A DNA stretch of 64,000 nucleotides. Origin: Colias croceus (Eukaryota > Arthropoda > Insecta > Lepidoptera > Pieridae). The stretch lies in NCBI RefSeq assembly GCF_905220415.1, contig NC_059547.1, forward strand, positions 7,018,501-7,082,500, in the 5' to 3' direction. The notes under the pieces were generated by a model, which worked only from the letters and a program-made list of their open reading frames with translations, ran no database searches and was not told the origin of the DNA. Each line of letters starts with the position of its first letter. The first letter of the stretch is position 1. Positions 23,501 through 37,200 of the stretch are shown piece by piece. The translations under genes and the position numbers were made by a program.

Positions 23501-26122
23501 TGTTTTACGTATTTCAGCTTTCCAAAAAGTAAAATAAAAAGAAATATATGTGCCCATCAAGGTTACTGAGGATTACGACCCAGAAAAAAATACCTTTTGA
23601 AAAATAAACTTTGTAAAGTTAGCTGAAATTTGTGCAAGGCCGCTAAACAGTTTTTCTTTGATGATTTTGGCTTGAAATTGACCAGTCGAAGCAACGCGTT
23701 TCAAAAGAAGATCTGAGTAGCTTACAATTTGGTAAACAGCATCTGATGCAAATCACAACTTTCCTCTATTTACAAAGGATGCTAATGCTATATATCGGTT
23801 CATATCCAAGCTTTGTAGCCAAAAGTTGTTTAAAACTATCATTCTATACCAATTAAAATTGTATGTACCTATAAAGTATGACCATAATATTATAATATAA
23901 ATACTGTTAAAAATATACCTTTGTCGTTATTATTTATAGACCATGATTTTTAGTTTTTTCTATTTTGAAAAATCCTGAATTTACAAACCAGCGTGGTCAC
24001 TCAACAGAAAGAGACAAAAAACATGACTGACGTCATTCTAGATCATATTTTCTTGTTACAAGTTATTGGTCATAGTGCAATCTCCAGTGTATTAGATATA
24101 AGCTTCTTGTTTTCCGCCAATAATATCATATCGCTACATTTAGTTTGAAGTTTGAAGCGTGCGTTTGAAGCTATATTATTGGTTATTTACAAATACTTTT
24201 CTCGCTACACATCCTCGCACATTATTGGTAGAAAAGCACTCTTATAGAATGAATAAGAATATAGCCTACTTTTTCTCCAATGCCATGCGAGCAAAGTCGT
24301 AAATATAGCAAAGTCATAGACTTACACCAGCAAATAGAAGAGCCCAAGCAGCTGGTGACCTCAGTATGGCCTTCCAAGGAACGGGATCTTTCCGTGACGT
24401 TTCATCAGCTCGCGGTATCACTTTATTCAAATGTTCCAATTCTTCATGAGAGATAAATGGGTGTTGATTCGCTTCGTTGTAACAAAGGAAAGTCTTAAAA
24501 GATAATTTAGTACTTGTGTTAAGATTCCGATATAGAATAAGTTTTTTTTTATACTATAACTACTCATTCTAAGATAAATTTCAACAAATTGATAGATAAT
24601 AATTAAAAAAAACTTAACTTATTTTTTTTTAATAAATATTGAAATAAACTCACCCACAAAATGAACCAAACGAGACCAAACGCGCCAAAGAAATAAAATA
24701 CATTGGCCCAGTCCCTTCCATCAGCTAGCAATATGCCTGACATAAAGGCACCAAATATATTTCCAGTTTGAGGCCCGCCAAATATCAAAGCACCTTGTAA
24801 AGCCCTTTCATGAGGAGGTGTCCAACGTGACATCATTAGCATGATCCCGGGTATTGTAGGCCCCTTAAATACGTTATAAGTAGCTATAATATAATCTGAA
24901 TTGTACAATTTTTCTCTTCAAAACTCTTTGAATTATTTACTGTGTATTTTTTTTATTTAATTAGTTTGATTCTGATAAATATAGGTAATATAAAGAATCC
25001 GAATAAAAACATTACTTCTGTAATTCCTTGTAGAACTCTCAAAGCAAAGAGCCATGATGGTCCGCCAGTTCTTATAACTATAGGTGTAAGAAATGTAAGG
25101 ATAGCCGTGATTAATAACCCAATGCCTAGAGTCCATTTTCCGTCAAACTTCTCAGCTAGATAACCACCAATAAACTGAGTTAAAATATAACCGTAGTAGA
25201 ATCCACTTAAAATAAATCCTTGAGTTTCTTCATCCCAGTCAAATGTGGCATACTGCAAAATTTGTATATAAACAGTAAAAACTACAACTTGAGATAGATG
25301 AACAACCTTTGTATAGAAATTAATTATGATAATTAATTTTTGCTTAAGTTGATAAGACTAAACGAATATTTAATGAATATAGAACAACCACGTCTTTGTA
25401 TCACATAAATAAATATCTATTATACATATTATGTACTGTGTATAAAGTTATTATTCAAATAGAATATTTAGATGAATTCTTAATACTTTAAAAATTGATA
25501 GGTTATTCTTTATTTGTAAGTTATCCTAATCCATTAACTTACCGGTTTCCTTACAAACGTTGTCAAATTCAATATTGCTTCATTAGGGCAAGCATCAGGA
25601 TCGAAATGATGACTCTGAGATTTAGTCCGATTCACCATTTGAGTGATCGCTAAATTATGGGCTACACGCATTGTGTAAGCATTGCAAAGACCTATATGTG
25701 CTAATACTCCAAAAATCCATCTCTGCGGTATACAACATTCTGAAAAAAAAATTGTCTTCAATTTGAGTATAATATGATAGATTTTTTCTAAATAGCATCT
25801 TAGCATCTAGCATCTTACTTTTCTAAGAAAAAGTTGCTAATTTTTTAGCTCCGTGCAATAGATCCAGAGGGTCAAACAGTAAGAAAATACCTCAATTTAA
25901 ATTTAAACAAATTTAATAGCCCTTGTACAACATTCTCGTACATTATGGACATTTTTATGGAAAATAATTCAACATAAAGCTAATAAAATACATAGTAATA
26001 AGGTACTCACTATTTCTCAAACATTTGATTAGTGCACTATCCCTGTTTGGTATTGGAAATACTTTAATGTTTAATAGCGTTTCGTCTGGAATTTCGTTTA
26101 AATCTTTGCTTTTTTCCGTCAT
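20562..26122 (-). CDS. SLC17-type transporter A (sialin-like / 'inorganic phosphate cotransporter'), complete, divergent
   Basis: Nine exons, read from high to low coordinate: 26122-26011, 25739-25543, 25252-25016, 24863-24654, 24493-24326, 22086-21870, 21549-21428, 21079-20963 and 20795-20562, giving 537 residues. It is a 12-helix major facilitator superfamily protein: NAYTMR in helix one (R62), a glycosylated loop with NRT and NLT, GFYYGYILTQ, RVLQGITE (R175, E182) and HDWGFY (H311). R62, R175 and E182 match the charged residues needed in SLC17 members such as VGLUT and sialin. The start at 26122 is preferred over an in-frame ATG at 26152 because exon one is then 112 nt, exactly as in copy B. 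Signature positions differ from B and C: IGG for PGG, FDGK for FGGK, QGITE for QGMGE, GPQTG for GAQIG, MRVAHNLA for MRVCLNLA. Its 2.2-kb intron five holds a THAP-like element. Substrate unknown. Confidence 0.85.
22235..22378 (+). repeat. Degenerate short interspersed repeat (GTTT family)
   Basis: Weak match to the 44049-44229 repeat, sharing aataatttcatgttg and catcacgctacgagcaacacgagcgaagc. It lies in intron five of transporter A. Confidence 0.5.
22591..24239. mobile_element. P/THAP-like DNA transposon remnant with ~110-bp inverted repeats
   Basis: Left arm 22591-22695 pairs with 24007-24119, sharing aagaagcttatatctaatac and the tgtaacaagaaaata block. The outermost ends gtgcttttccgccaa and, on the right, the complement of ggtagaaaagcac also match, after about 110 bp of extra right-hand sequence. 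Inside is a broken THAP-domain exon pair, which points to the P-element superfamily. No intact transposase and no clear 8-bp target duplication were found. It sits wholly inside intron five of transporter A. Confidence 0.7.
23046..23569 (+). pseudogene. THAP zinc-finger exon pair (transposase 5' remnant)
   Basis: Exon 23046-23110 (ATG at 23046) and exon 23518-23569 join in phase, giving MHCIVQNC at the start and EFHSFPKSKIKRN after the junction. This is the CxxxxC and FHxFPK pattern of the N-terminal half of a THAP C2CH finger. The donor is GC (gcaag) with a normal CAG acceptor 405 bp on. A stop follows at 23567, and further THAP-like pieces occur in shifted frames downstream (DDFGLKLTSR near 23660-23690). 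It is therefore broken. Confidence 0.65.
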
Positions 26123-27328
26123 TATAACTACATGGAAATTACATAATACCATTTAATTATACCGCTACAATACGAATACAGAACGAGCTCTATACAAAAG
26201 TTTTCATGTTCTTTATCATTTATTATCAATTTATTTACAGAAAACTAAATATGGAACATACTGTTACACAAAACTTTGTTTTGTCATTGTTTGGAGTGTT
26301 GGTTGTAGGAGGCTGGTGGAATTTATCTATTAAGATTTTGAAATTATTAAATGTATCATATTATTAGAGAGCTGTTCAAAACAGACAGAGGGACCTTTTA
26401 AAAAGCCTTTTTCAAGCCATGGTTACTTATCATATCTCTAATAGCATATACTAACAAGGTTTTCCAAAAAACAACACTTTACGTATGATAATAATAATAT
26501 CTAACCGCGAATTCAAATTCAAATTCAATCAAACTTAACCTAATCTTTTATTACTATACTTATATTATTCGAAATAAGACAAGTAAGATACAAGACAAAT
26601 AAGATAAAGATAGGAAATGCATACATTTTTTACAGCAACAAACGATAGTAGGTATTTATCAAAAAGAATACATAAATGATTTAATATCACGCTACTATTG
26701 CAGTTAGGTACTTCATTTCAAGCAATTTTAAAAAATGTGAGATAAATAAATTCCAATGAAAAAAAAACTAAAATCACTTCATAAATACCTCTACTTTTCC
26801 CGTGTATTTATTTGACAATTGATATTCTTAAGAGTTAATAGAATTATTTTATAAGACTCTATTATAAAGTAGCAATTGTAAAAATAAGTCCCTCATATTA
26901 TTTTTATAATGTTGACATAAAATTATACATTTAAACGTTTATAAGTATGTTTCGAGAAATTTCCATTTTCCAAACCGAAAAGCGGAGAAAGTTTTATCTT
27001 AAATGAAATCTTTTGCGGTTTCAACTATACCCCGTAATCTTGGACGAACTGATTAGCCCGTGTACTTTCATGCTCCTATGAAGATAAGATTAGAAAGAGT
27101 AAGTACTTCAAGAACTGTGATTGAAAAATTTCGTCAAAATAAAGTCGTGTAACTTGAAATTACACGCTTCGTACAAGTTTTACGATAGCCTTTAACGTAA
27201 AACTCCAAAAATGGACTTGTACAACTAATCTTACTATTTTTACCTTATCTTTAAAGTTTATACGTTTCTCGATCAGCATATTATTACAAACAGTAAGCTT
27301 TTCTTAGTGAAGCTTGGTGAACATAACC

Positions 27329-27455
27329 TATACTAATATTATAAGTTGTTTGTTTTTTTGCTTGAACGCGCTAATCTCAGGAACCGAACAGATCGAAAAA
27401 ATATTTCACTGTTAAATAGTCCATTTAATGAGGAAGGCTATACAATATTATAATA
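27329..27455 (+). repeat. Short interspersed repeat (GTTT family), copy
   Basis: Begins ctatactaatattataagt followed by gtttgtttttttgcttgaacg, matching the start of the 44049 copy. The end is degenerate. Confidence 0.65.
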
Positions 27456-28279
27456 TACATACGATTTCACCGATAATTTTCAATTTGTTGAACGCAATTC
27501 AGGTGAAAGTAGGGATTATTATATTATGTATTTTAATGAAACCAAAGAACATAATATTGAACACAATTTATTTATTGAGTATTACATAAGTAAAATGAAC
27601 ATTTATAACATAAAAGACACATTATCATAATTTGTACTCCATATTACTTATGGCTGATACACAAGCTATCGAAATTAACTGACTAGGTTATCTGGTTGTT
27701 ATTCGTCTTAAATTGTATAAAATCACTGAGATATTTCTTCAAAATGGCACCTTATTTAGATAAATATCGAACAACAATAATATAGCAAAAGATACAAATG
27801 TATCATGAAACACAACCTAAAAACTGATAGTATCATAGTACATAAACATTTTTGTAGTTCTGTGTATTTATATTTAAGTAAACATTATTATTCTAAGAAT
27901 ATACAGTACAATCATATAAAATTACTATCAACAACTCTCTTAATTAGTTCTGTCTTTATTTTACTTAAACTAGCATAACAATATGTTCTATATAAACATA
28001 TATTATATTTAAATATAGTACTCATGCATGAACCATTAACAAAATATAACGTTGATTACACATAAATTGCATCCATATTTTTACAATTCGATTAAATGCA
28101 CTCAAACAAAAAATACGGTATATTTTTTATACTTAATTGTCTGGAGAACCTTTATTTGTCATTATATAATAATAATTGTTTTTTTTCTTGTCGCAGGTAT
28201 TATTACATTCCTATTTATTGTCAAGCATATAACATTAAAACCATATAATATTATGCACCATCAATCACACGCGACAGTC

Positions 28280-28285
28280 ATTTAT
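28280..28285 (-). terminator. Candidate poly(A) signal of transporter B
   Basis: AATAAA on the minus strand (tttatt on plus), beginning 12 bp downstream of the stop codon at 28297-28299. Confidence 0.4.
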
Positions 28286-28296
28286 TAATATACCAT

Positions 28297-31200
28297 TCAA
28301 TCATCATCATCATCAGTATTCTTTTTGCTAGATAGTTTAACAGTCTCTGGCTGTTCGATCATGACGTCATCACGTAGGATAGAGCCATGCTTCCAGTCTG
28401 CTGGGTATCCGAACTTCCTGACGTCATCCCACCACTGCTGCTCACCATCAGCCCAAATGCAGTACACCACGTTGGTACCAACTAGGACGGTGAAGCATAC
28501 CCAGAACGCTGTTCGCCATTGTACGAGGGTTGACTGTGAAAGTATCATATTGTTAGTGTTTTCTTGATTATTGAAGATTTTAAATGGTTTTAAAACGCTG
28601 ATCTCTGCAGTGAAAGACTATAAGGGCTATTTTGAAGAGCTGGTCTATAGTTGGAATGTGTTGAAAAGGTCAAAAATGACTTTTTAACTAAGGGTTTTAT
28701 TATGAATACTATAAAAATAATAAAGCTTTTCATAAATTTTAAACTAAAACAGTTTAAGGCCGTGTACGCGGTCCGTGCGCTGTTTGGCTCAAATATGTTA
28801 TTTTTCAAACCAGATTGTCCATCAACCACTTATCTTACAAACATATGAATTACTAATAATTTTAGGGAATTTTATTGTCTATATAGTTAGTTAAGAGTTT
28901 TTTTCAATTAATACAGTATTTGTGAATACCATCAAGATAACTGAGCCGATGATTACTTGATTTCACTTTTAGTGTCAATTTCGAAGCTAAAAATATCTGA
29001 AATTGCTGACAGATCTAACACACATTTTTTTTTAACTAACTGCAAAAATCCTTATTAAAATAGTTAGTTAAAAGATTTTTTTAATTTGGACTCCTAACTT
29101 ACGAAATTAAAATCCGAACAATGTGAATTTTTTTAGAAATTATACTCGACAAAATGATTATTTTCACCAAGATATTTGACTTAGTTGAATATAATTTATA
29201 CATATTGCAATAAAAGAACGTATTACTTATAAGACAAAATTTAAAAAATCAACTAAGGTACCTCTATTATTTTTCTACAATTTTTTTTAAAGTACTATAA
29301 AACACTGCGCGCGACCCGATTAAAATCAGTCGGCAGCGAGCCTTCCCAGAGAGAGGACATGTTGCTCGGCGCTCTCCTGTGGACCTATGCTGTTCATAGT
29401 AAAAGGATAGCGCAAGCCGCGATCTATCGTAATAGATCGCGGAGATTTTGACTTGCGTTAAATTGAATAAGCGCTCTTAACCTTACGCAACGACCTAATG
29501 TTATGACATTTGGCAACTGGTATGTTGACTATGCAGCTAAGCAAATAACACAGAATGTTATATCGTGATAGTTTAGCAGTTGTTGAAATGTGATGTTCAA
29601 ATTGTAATAACGAACAAGTTTGACTAATATCTACAAATCATTCTATTCTATCCGATCGTACTATCGATCGTACTGAGGAATCCTCACAAACTTTCGCATT
29701 TATAATATTAAATACACATACATCCTCACTGAGGATGTATATGTTTACTCTTTCACGCAAATACTACTGAGCCGATATAATATATAATGAAATTTAGCAC
29801 ACATATAACTTGGATACACAGGTATCTTGGATTGACACATAGGATAGGTTTTATCCCGGAAATCTCAAGAGAACGGGATCTATGCGGGCTTTTACTCTGG
29901 GCGGGCGAAGCCGTGGGCGGAAAGCTACTTAATACAATATTTTGAAATTCAATTCATTTCATTAAAATATAATCCCTCAGGCATTCCGTGTATTGCAATT
30001 AATTTATGGTTAAACTGTTAACCGGTGAAAATAAATTGTTTCGGTTGTCAAAACGGTTGTAAATAATCAGATTATACCAGCAAATTGGAAATATTTCTTC
30101 TGCCAGAGCCAGTTACATCAGATGATCGACTCGATAAACAAGCACTGTTGTTTTACATGCTCCAATTGAGTACAAATATTTTTGTTGTAACTGTGTGAAA
30201 TTGGAGATGTAAGGAACATTTCAGTATATTGAAATGGAAAAATTGTTTTCTTTATAAAGTTATACTTTTGTCGTGCCAATTTTGTAAGTGAATGAAACAT
30301 CCCAAAATTCATTATAATAAAGCACGTATGATGATATATTTGATTGTGTAACTTCAAACAAAATTACACAAAGTTCAAGCTGAAGATATTTATGAATAGA
30401 AATGAATGGAAATTGGAAATCTCTAGAATAAAATATTATCTTATCTATAATCTATAAAATTATCTTACATCTGGAGTCAACAATCCAATAAGGTACGGTG
30501 TAATGATCCCGGCGAATGTCGAGGTTGTGTTGACGAGAGATGTCAGTGACCCCGCGTAGTTTGGTGCTAAATCCAAGGCGTTTACCTGAAATTCATATAA
30601 GAATATAGAAAAACGATTTTAGGAATCAAATTTATGTCTTTCTGTACAAGTATCTCTTTTAATCGATATGTCGTTAGTTAGATACTAATTTTGTTTGTTT
30701 TTTTTTTTTGTTTATCTTCTAAGGAAATTTCTAAGGAAATTTCCTTTTAGCATAGAGATGAAGTCGCGGTCGGAAAGTAACTATCTATATTTTACAGCTT
30801 TTATATTTCGATATATATTTTTTTTTTCAATTTATTAAGAAGTAGGTATCTTACTACAGCTTGATATAAAATCTTTACAATACTTCAGTGAACAACATTC
30901 TTTTTTTCATACACAAGTCAATATTAATCTATCAATCATTTTAATCACTATACTTAAATAATTTAATTTATCTGACTATAAATGCTTCATAATCTAGCCC
31001 TTGTAATAAATAAGAAATATATCTCACCTTCATACCACTGTAAAATCCACCCATAAGTGCCATAGAGAGCACAAAGTATACCATAGCAGCAACTCTGTCG
31101 CAGCCAGCGTATGACGCTAAGATGATACAAATGGCAGGGCCAGTGGCAGCTATAAAAGAACAATAGAAATGTGTAACAAAATGATCAGTTGGTAATAGGT

Positions 31201-34200
31201 AAGGGATTTTCTTTATTGTATTTTGTATGGCAATGAAGCTAAAATTGAAAGTCAGTACCTAGGTAATTGGTTAAGTTTACCCTTTGAGTAGTTTTTAATA
31301 ATAGGATTTAAAATTGCAGTCACAATTTCAATGTATTTATTTTTATAGCTCAATTTTTACTATTCCCTGTATGAGATACATATTTGTCTTCATGATATTA
31401 GATATGAATTTTCTTATTTTACTTATATTAATGCATGGTAAAAACAACTTGCAGCAACAATATAACCATATTTATAATTACCAATTGTCGTATGAATAAT
31501 CCTTCCAGTCTTGATGGTATGCCAGCCTTTCTTGATACACAAGTCGCAAACGAAGCCGAATATGAAAGAGGACACCCACATAGCAATATATGGTAAGGCA
31601 GTGAGCACACCGGTGGTCGCGATATTGAATTTAAGTACATCATGCGAGTACTTGGGCAAATCTGTCACCATTGTGTAATAGCCCCAGTCGTGGCCAACCT
31701 GGAAATAATATTATAATGTATTCCTGCGCAAAGAAGCTTGAAAAAGCGGAACTTTTTGAAACTCGGCTCTCGAGTAACCGTTTGCCGCGGCATGACCCGG
31801 GTTTATGTTCATAGAAAAACATCAAATCTTTATAGCATTAGTCGAGATAAATTCATTATAATATACTTAGTTGCTTAGTTAATTTTTCTTACTTAGTTCT
31901 TAGTTAATTTACCTATATATTTATAGTTAGTTATATATTTTCTTAAATAAGTAAATGCTCATATTTATTGTTAAAGACATTATTGATATTCATTTTAGAC
32001 ATAAACTCGTCTCTATTAACATATTTATTATAAAATACAGGTTACTAAGCCGGTATATTTGGCAATACTTAAAACAGATTGCATTCGTCTTGGCGCCACC
32101 CACTCTACTTCTCGATATATTATTATGTCATTCACCTAGCAACTTAAAATGCACAAAGTAAGAAGAATAAGCAGGTTTATACTTATTAATAATTTAAGAA
32201 ACTAATATGCTAACGTGAATATTTTGCAAGTATATTCTTTTAGTCACTATTAAGTTTAGAAGGTGATTGCATTATTTAATTATAAAATTAAATAAAAACC
32301 AATATTATAATATTTTATAATAGGTCACTGGAGAAACAGCATTCTTGATAAAAGTATAATTTCTCTATAAATCGTTACGCCTACAATTACGTATACATTA
32401 ATATCTTAAAACGAATATTTTAGACACTATCTGATATCAAATTAAAGGCGCTAAAATTTTCGATTTTAAGATGAAGCCGTATACAATTAATTAGAATTAA
32501 TCAACTTTCATAAGATATAGATGTAGCAATCCAATAATAATCCAATATTATTTATAAAATATAGTATAATAGTTATAGTATATTATTAATTCATTTATTA
32601 TGCTATCGGTCATAAAATCATAGAACGCTACAAGATGCCGATAATAATATATCAACAAAGTTTTCGAGATCGTTCAAGTTATCATAATAAATTATTGCGT
32701 CTGCTGAGTCAACTAAAATCCAGGTCAATGTTTCGTAATCATAATAATATAACAAGTTGTATCTACGTAATATATTATTATGAGTATAGGTAATTGTTCT
32801 GAACATTGAATTTAACATAACTCTACATTTTTATATCTTTAAATATTAAAAGGTTTTTTGCATGAATCTGCACACGTAATATCTATTTGTCCCCATATTT
32901 CATCAATAATTAAAAATGTATGCACACAAATACTACTCATAAGTGGATGTCTCATATAGCGCAGATTCGTATTCAATAGTCTATTATAATATTAAATCTC
33001 TACATGCATTATAAATCATATCTTTCATATAAATAGCTTCAACGTGAAATGAAACGAGGCTGAAGAAGTCACACTCAAAACTTTCCGGCCCGAATACAGT
33101 TAAACTCAAACTCTTAGGTATGCAATATTTTATATGCACTTTGATTCAACGTACATTGTAAATAGAAGCATAGGTACTCCATAGATTGACAATATAACCA
33201 AGGCCTTCTCACGGTCACTAGTGTTATTAAATATCGCATCTTACGTAACCACACACAACAGATGTTTTATTTACTGTGTTCTCTAGAATTCGATGATACA
33301 TAGAATTCATATTCAGCTCATACCATTTTTTTATAAACTTAAAAAATGTCATAGAAATTATTTGGTTCAATTTTAAATTATATTGCATAAATATTTTATA
33401 ATGTTCGTTACAATTAAAAGTACCACTAAATCAGAAAACTGATAACTCATAAAACTGTTCAAACATTCAAAGTTATTTCCGTTCTTGTAAAAATAATTGC
33501 ATATATTTGCCGTCCAATAAATCACGCGTTATCTTATCATAATGAAACACTAACTCTATCGTAACAATTCAAAGCAGATGTTTATAGCATATTACTGGTG
33601 ATAAAGATTTGATTCTAACGCGTTCGAATACGATATTGGCCGTATAAATCGTGGGTGTAGAAGTGAAACCAATAACGGGGAACATGGATGACTTACAGCG
33701 GCCCACACAAGCGCCCAAGCGGGCACAGATCGTAGTATAGCCTTCCAGGGGACTGGATCCTTCGCGTTGCTCGTTTCTGCTGTTGTTACATTCTTGTTTA
33801 GATAGCTTAACTCCTTCTTTGATATGTACGGATGTGAGTTTGGCGTTGAGTAACATAGTAGACTCTGAAATGTAAAAGATAATTGTGTAATGAGCTTATG
33901 TGTAAATAGATTTAGGTACCTACCATAAAATCTTTACGATTGCATATAAACTGTACAACAATAATATTTAATTTCAAAGTCAAGTAAGCATTTTGTAGTT
34001 TTCTGTTATCAGCAAAACGTTAGGACTCTTTTGCTAAGTAATTGAAACATAAATCTAATTTCATGAAATATCTCTTACGCGTAGAAAGCGACGCAATAAA
34101 CATGTAATTTAATAAATGCGGTCAGCTTACCCACAAAGTGAACCAAAGTATTCCGAAGCCGCCAAAGAAATAAAATACGTAAGCCCAGTCTCTGCCGTCG

Positions 34201-37200
34201 GCGAGCAAAATCCCGGACATAAATGAGCCGAAAATATTTCCAATTTGCGCTCCACCGAATACCAACGCGCCTTGGAAGCCTCTCTCGTGTGGCGGAACCC
34301 ATCTAGCCAACATTATCATTAGGGCCGGCATTGTCGGACCCTGAAACACAATGATCGAAATGTCAAACGTCACGGATGGCTTATCTTGCGACTTGCTAAA
34401 CAATCGTATATGGATTGAAGGTGAATTCGATTCTGAATAATGACGAATGTTGTGTTATTGAGCATATCTGCAGCTGTGTTGTTTTACGTATTGCGGTTAG
34501 AAGTATTGATAGCAAAACAAGTGTGAATAGATTGTACTGTAACACTTGATACTTAATACTTATATTTCTATATTTCATATCTAATTAAATAGGATGTAAC
34601 ACATTGACATGAGAATGGTTTCGATTGCCATTGTTTTATATATGAAAATATCATTATTTCATATGAACAATAAGTAGGTAGGTAATGCACAGTTGTTCAC
34701 AGTGAAAAAATAAATTACTAAAAGCCTTGTACTTCATTCCTTGTGTGCTGCTATATAAAATATATTTTTTTTTTGCTATGAGAGATCCTATATCCTACAC
34801 ACAAAACACTTCACCTCCTCCTAGCGTAAAATAAACAAAACAACCAACCTCTCCCATCCCTTGAAGCACTCGCAAAATAAAAAGCCATGTAGCACCACCA
34901 GCTCGTATAACAATCGGTGTCAAGAAGGTGAAAAGCGCAGTGCTCAGGAGACCCACGCCCAGTGTCCATTTACCTCCAAACTTCTCAGCCAAGTAACCCC
35001 CGGGAACTTGGGTAGCCGCGTACCCATAATAGAAGCCGCTTAGAATAAGCCCTTGCGTTTTTTCGTCCCAGTCAAATGTCGCATACTGTGGAATGAAATT
35101 GAAATTTACAAACGGCGATTTATATTGGAACGAGTTTGGTTAGTGTGTGATTAATGTAGATTTATTACCAAAAAGTACTCACACAATTTAACTCTGCGTT
35201 ACTGAACACGGAGTCTTTATTCGTGTTTAGATTTCAATAAATATAGTTTATAAAACCAATGAGCACGTGTGTATACCTTTTACCTATGTGTAGTGACCGA
35301 TCCTTAAAGCTAGTATCTAATCTGTGCCTAAAGTTTGATTAAATTGGTTGTTTAAAGTGGATCACAATTGAGTAATAACGCGTGAAGCTAATAAAAGCAT
35401 TTTAAAAATAATTAGCATCTTGCATTTTAAGTAAAATATCTATCAATCAGTTACGACCGTCAGCTGACAGGTCTTCTAATCTTATAAAAACAGAATGTAC
35501 CTATTAAATGCCTAGAATTGAGATGAAGCACATGACGATGTGATTGACATACATTCTTATCATGTAGCAATAGAGGATTGATTATACATACTTCTAACAT
35601 ATTTTAATATTAAGCTATTCTTTGTGCAATAACTATAATGTATTCTACCGAATATTAATGACAACCAACGCAGCAATAAATTGATAAAATTGCGACATGT
35701 AAATTATTTAACTTTACGATCTTATCTATTTATTGTGTAACATACAATAAAACATATTTCACAAAAACGATAATATTGAATAAGACAAAAGCGGGAGATA
35801 TTCGGAAAATACCTAACTGTGAACTGCCTCATTGAGACAGGGTAGTAAATAATGTAGTTCTAGCAAGATTAGCTCGAATTTGGTAACTAAGCTAGAGTAA
35901 TAGCGGCGCTGGTTTATGTTTCAGCTTCTTTAGCTCTCACTATACTCATTATTCTGTAATTTAAGACTGCAGCGAGTTGAAAATACGTTTTGTTTAGTGA
36001 GTGGCTTTCTTTATTGTCTAGTAAAGAAAATCTGTTAAGTGTTTAGTGTATGTATGAAAGTAGTTTTATTAAAATCGTTACCTAATTTCTAACAGTTAGG
36101 TTTTTCATTTAGAAAGCCTACAATTTGTACAAATAATAGATTATTCTCAGTAAATATATTTTCAAGATAATTGTCTAGATATTTTTTTTTATTTTCTTAT
36201 ATAAATAATATTCTTAAAATACCTATTTTTAATAATCAGAAAGGTGTATGCTTTGACAACTATCTGGATGTTTATTACCCGATCAGTGATCACGCAAAAA
36301 GGGCTTGATCGATTTTTGTAAAATTTTATCAAAGTTGATTAAGACCAGAATTAAATTATGGATTACATTTAATCTAGCGGAACTATATTTTATGGGCTCT
36401 TTAAACAATAACAAAAATAATATTATCATAGACCCTCGTCTTACGATAGTATATAACTTTAGGTATGTGTCTATAATCCGGTTGAGGATCTAAATGGCAG
36501 TAGCCTAGGGCGATTGAAGCCTGCAGAATAGCCATAAACGTTATTATATGTATACCAACTAGAGGTCTGTACATATAATATTATATAGCTGTATATCACT
36601 CAAGGATAACGTATATAATATCAATGAGAGAATTTTTGAAAGTATTGTTTCCTATTTATTGTTCCTAACTACGCCTTAACATAAACAAAATGTTCACCTT
36701 TATGGCTAGACGTTGCTTCGGTATGGCAAAAGCGCGAGTTCGTACCCCGCCTCATGATCGATTTTTTCTTCATCTCAGCGTTATTCTTATATAAATACTA
36801 GCTTCCGCCCGCGACTCCGTCCGCCCGGAAAAACTAAGAAAAATTAAAAATTTTTCTGCGTATTTTTCCGGGATAAAAAGTATCCTATTTTATGCCCAGG
36901 ATGTAATTATACCAAGTCATCATCGAAATCGAACCGTTAGTTTTCACGTGATGCCTTCACATACAGACAGACAGACAGACAGACAGACAAAAAATTTTTT
37001 AATCACATATTTGGGTTTGGTATCGATCCAGTAACATCCCCTGCAATTTATTTTTTCAATATTTTCAATGTACAGAATTGACCCTTCTACCACAGACTAA
37101 TAATAATATACTACGTATACAACTTCTACAGATTTATTATATGTATAGATACTCACGGGTCGTAAAGCCACAGTAGCATTGACTCCACCAATTTCATCGC

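Larger units (their letters stand above)
26123..28296. other. Spacer between transporters A and B
   Basis: This holds the promoter of A and the 3' flank of B. No gene was found. A short interspersed repeat lies at 27329-27455. An AATAAA on the minus strand at 28280-28285, 12 bp past the B stop, may be the poly(A) signal of B. Confidence 0.5.

Noticed and set aside
26120..26152. Upstream in-frame ATG (26152) as the start of transporter A
   Set aside because: The ATG at 26122 makes exon one 112 nt, exactly as in copy B, and is the more likely start; the upstream ATG remains possible.
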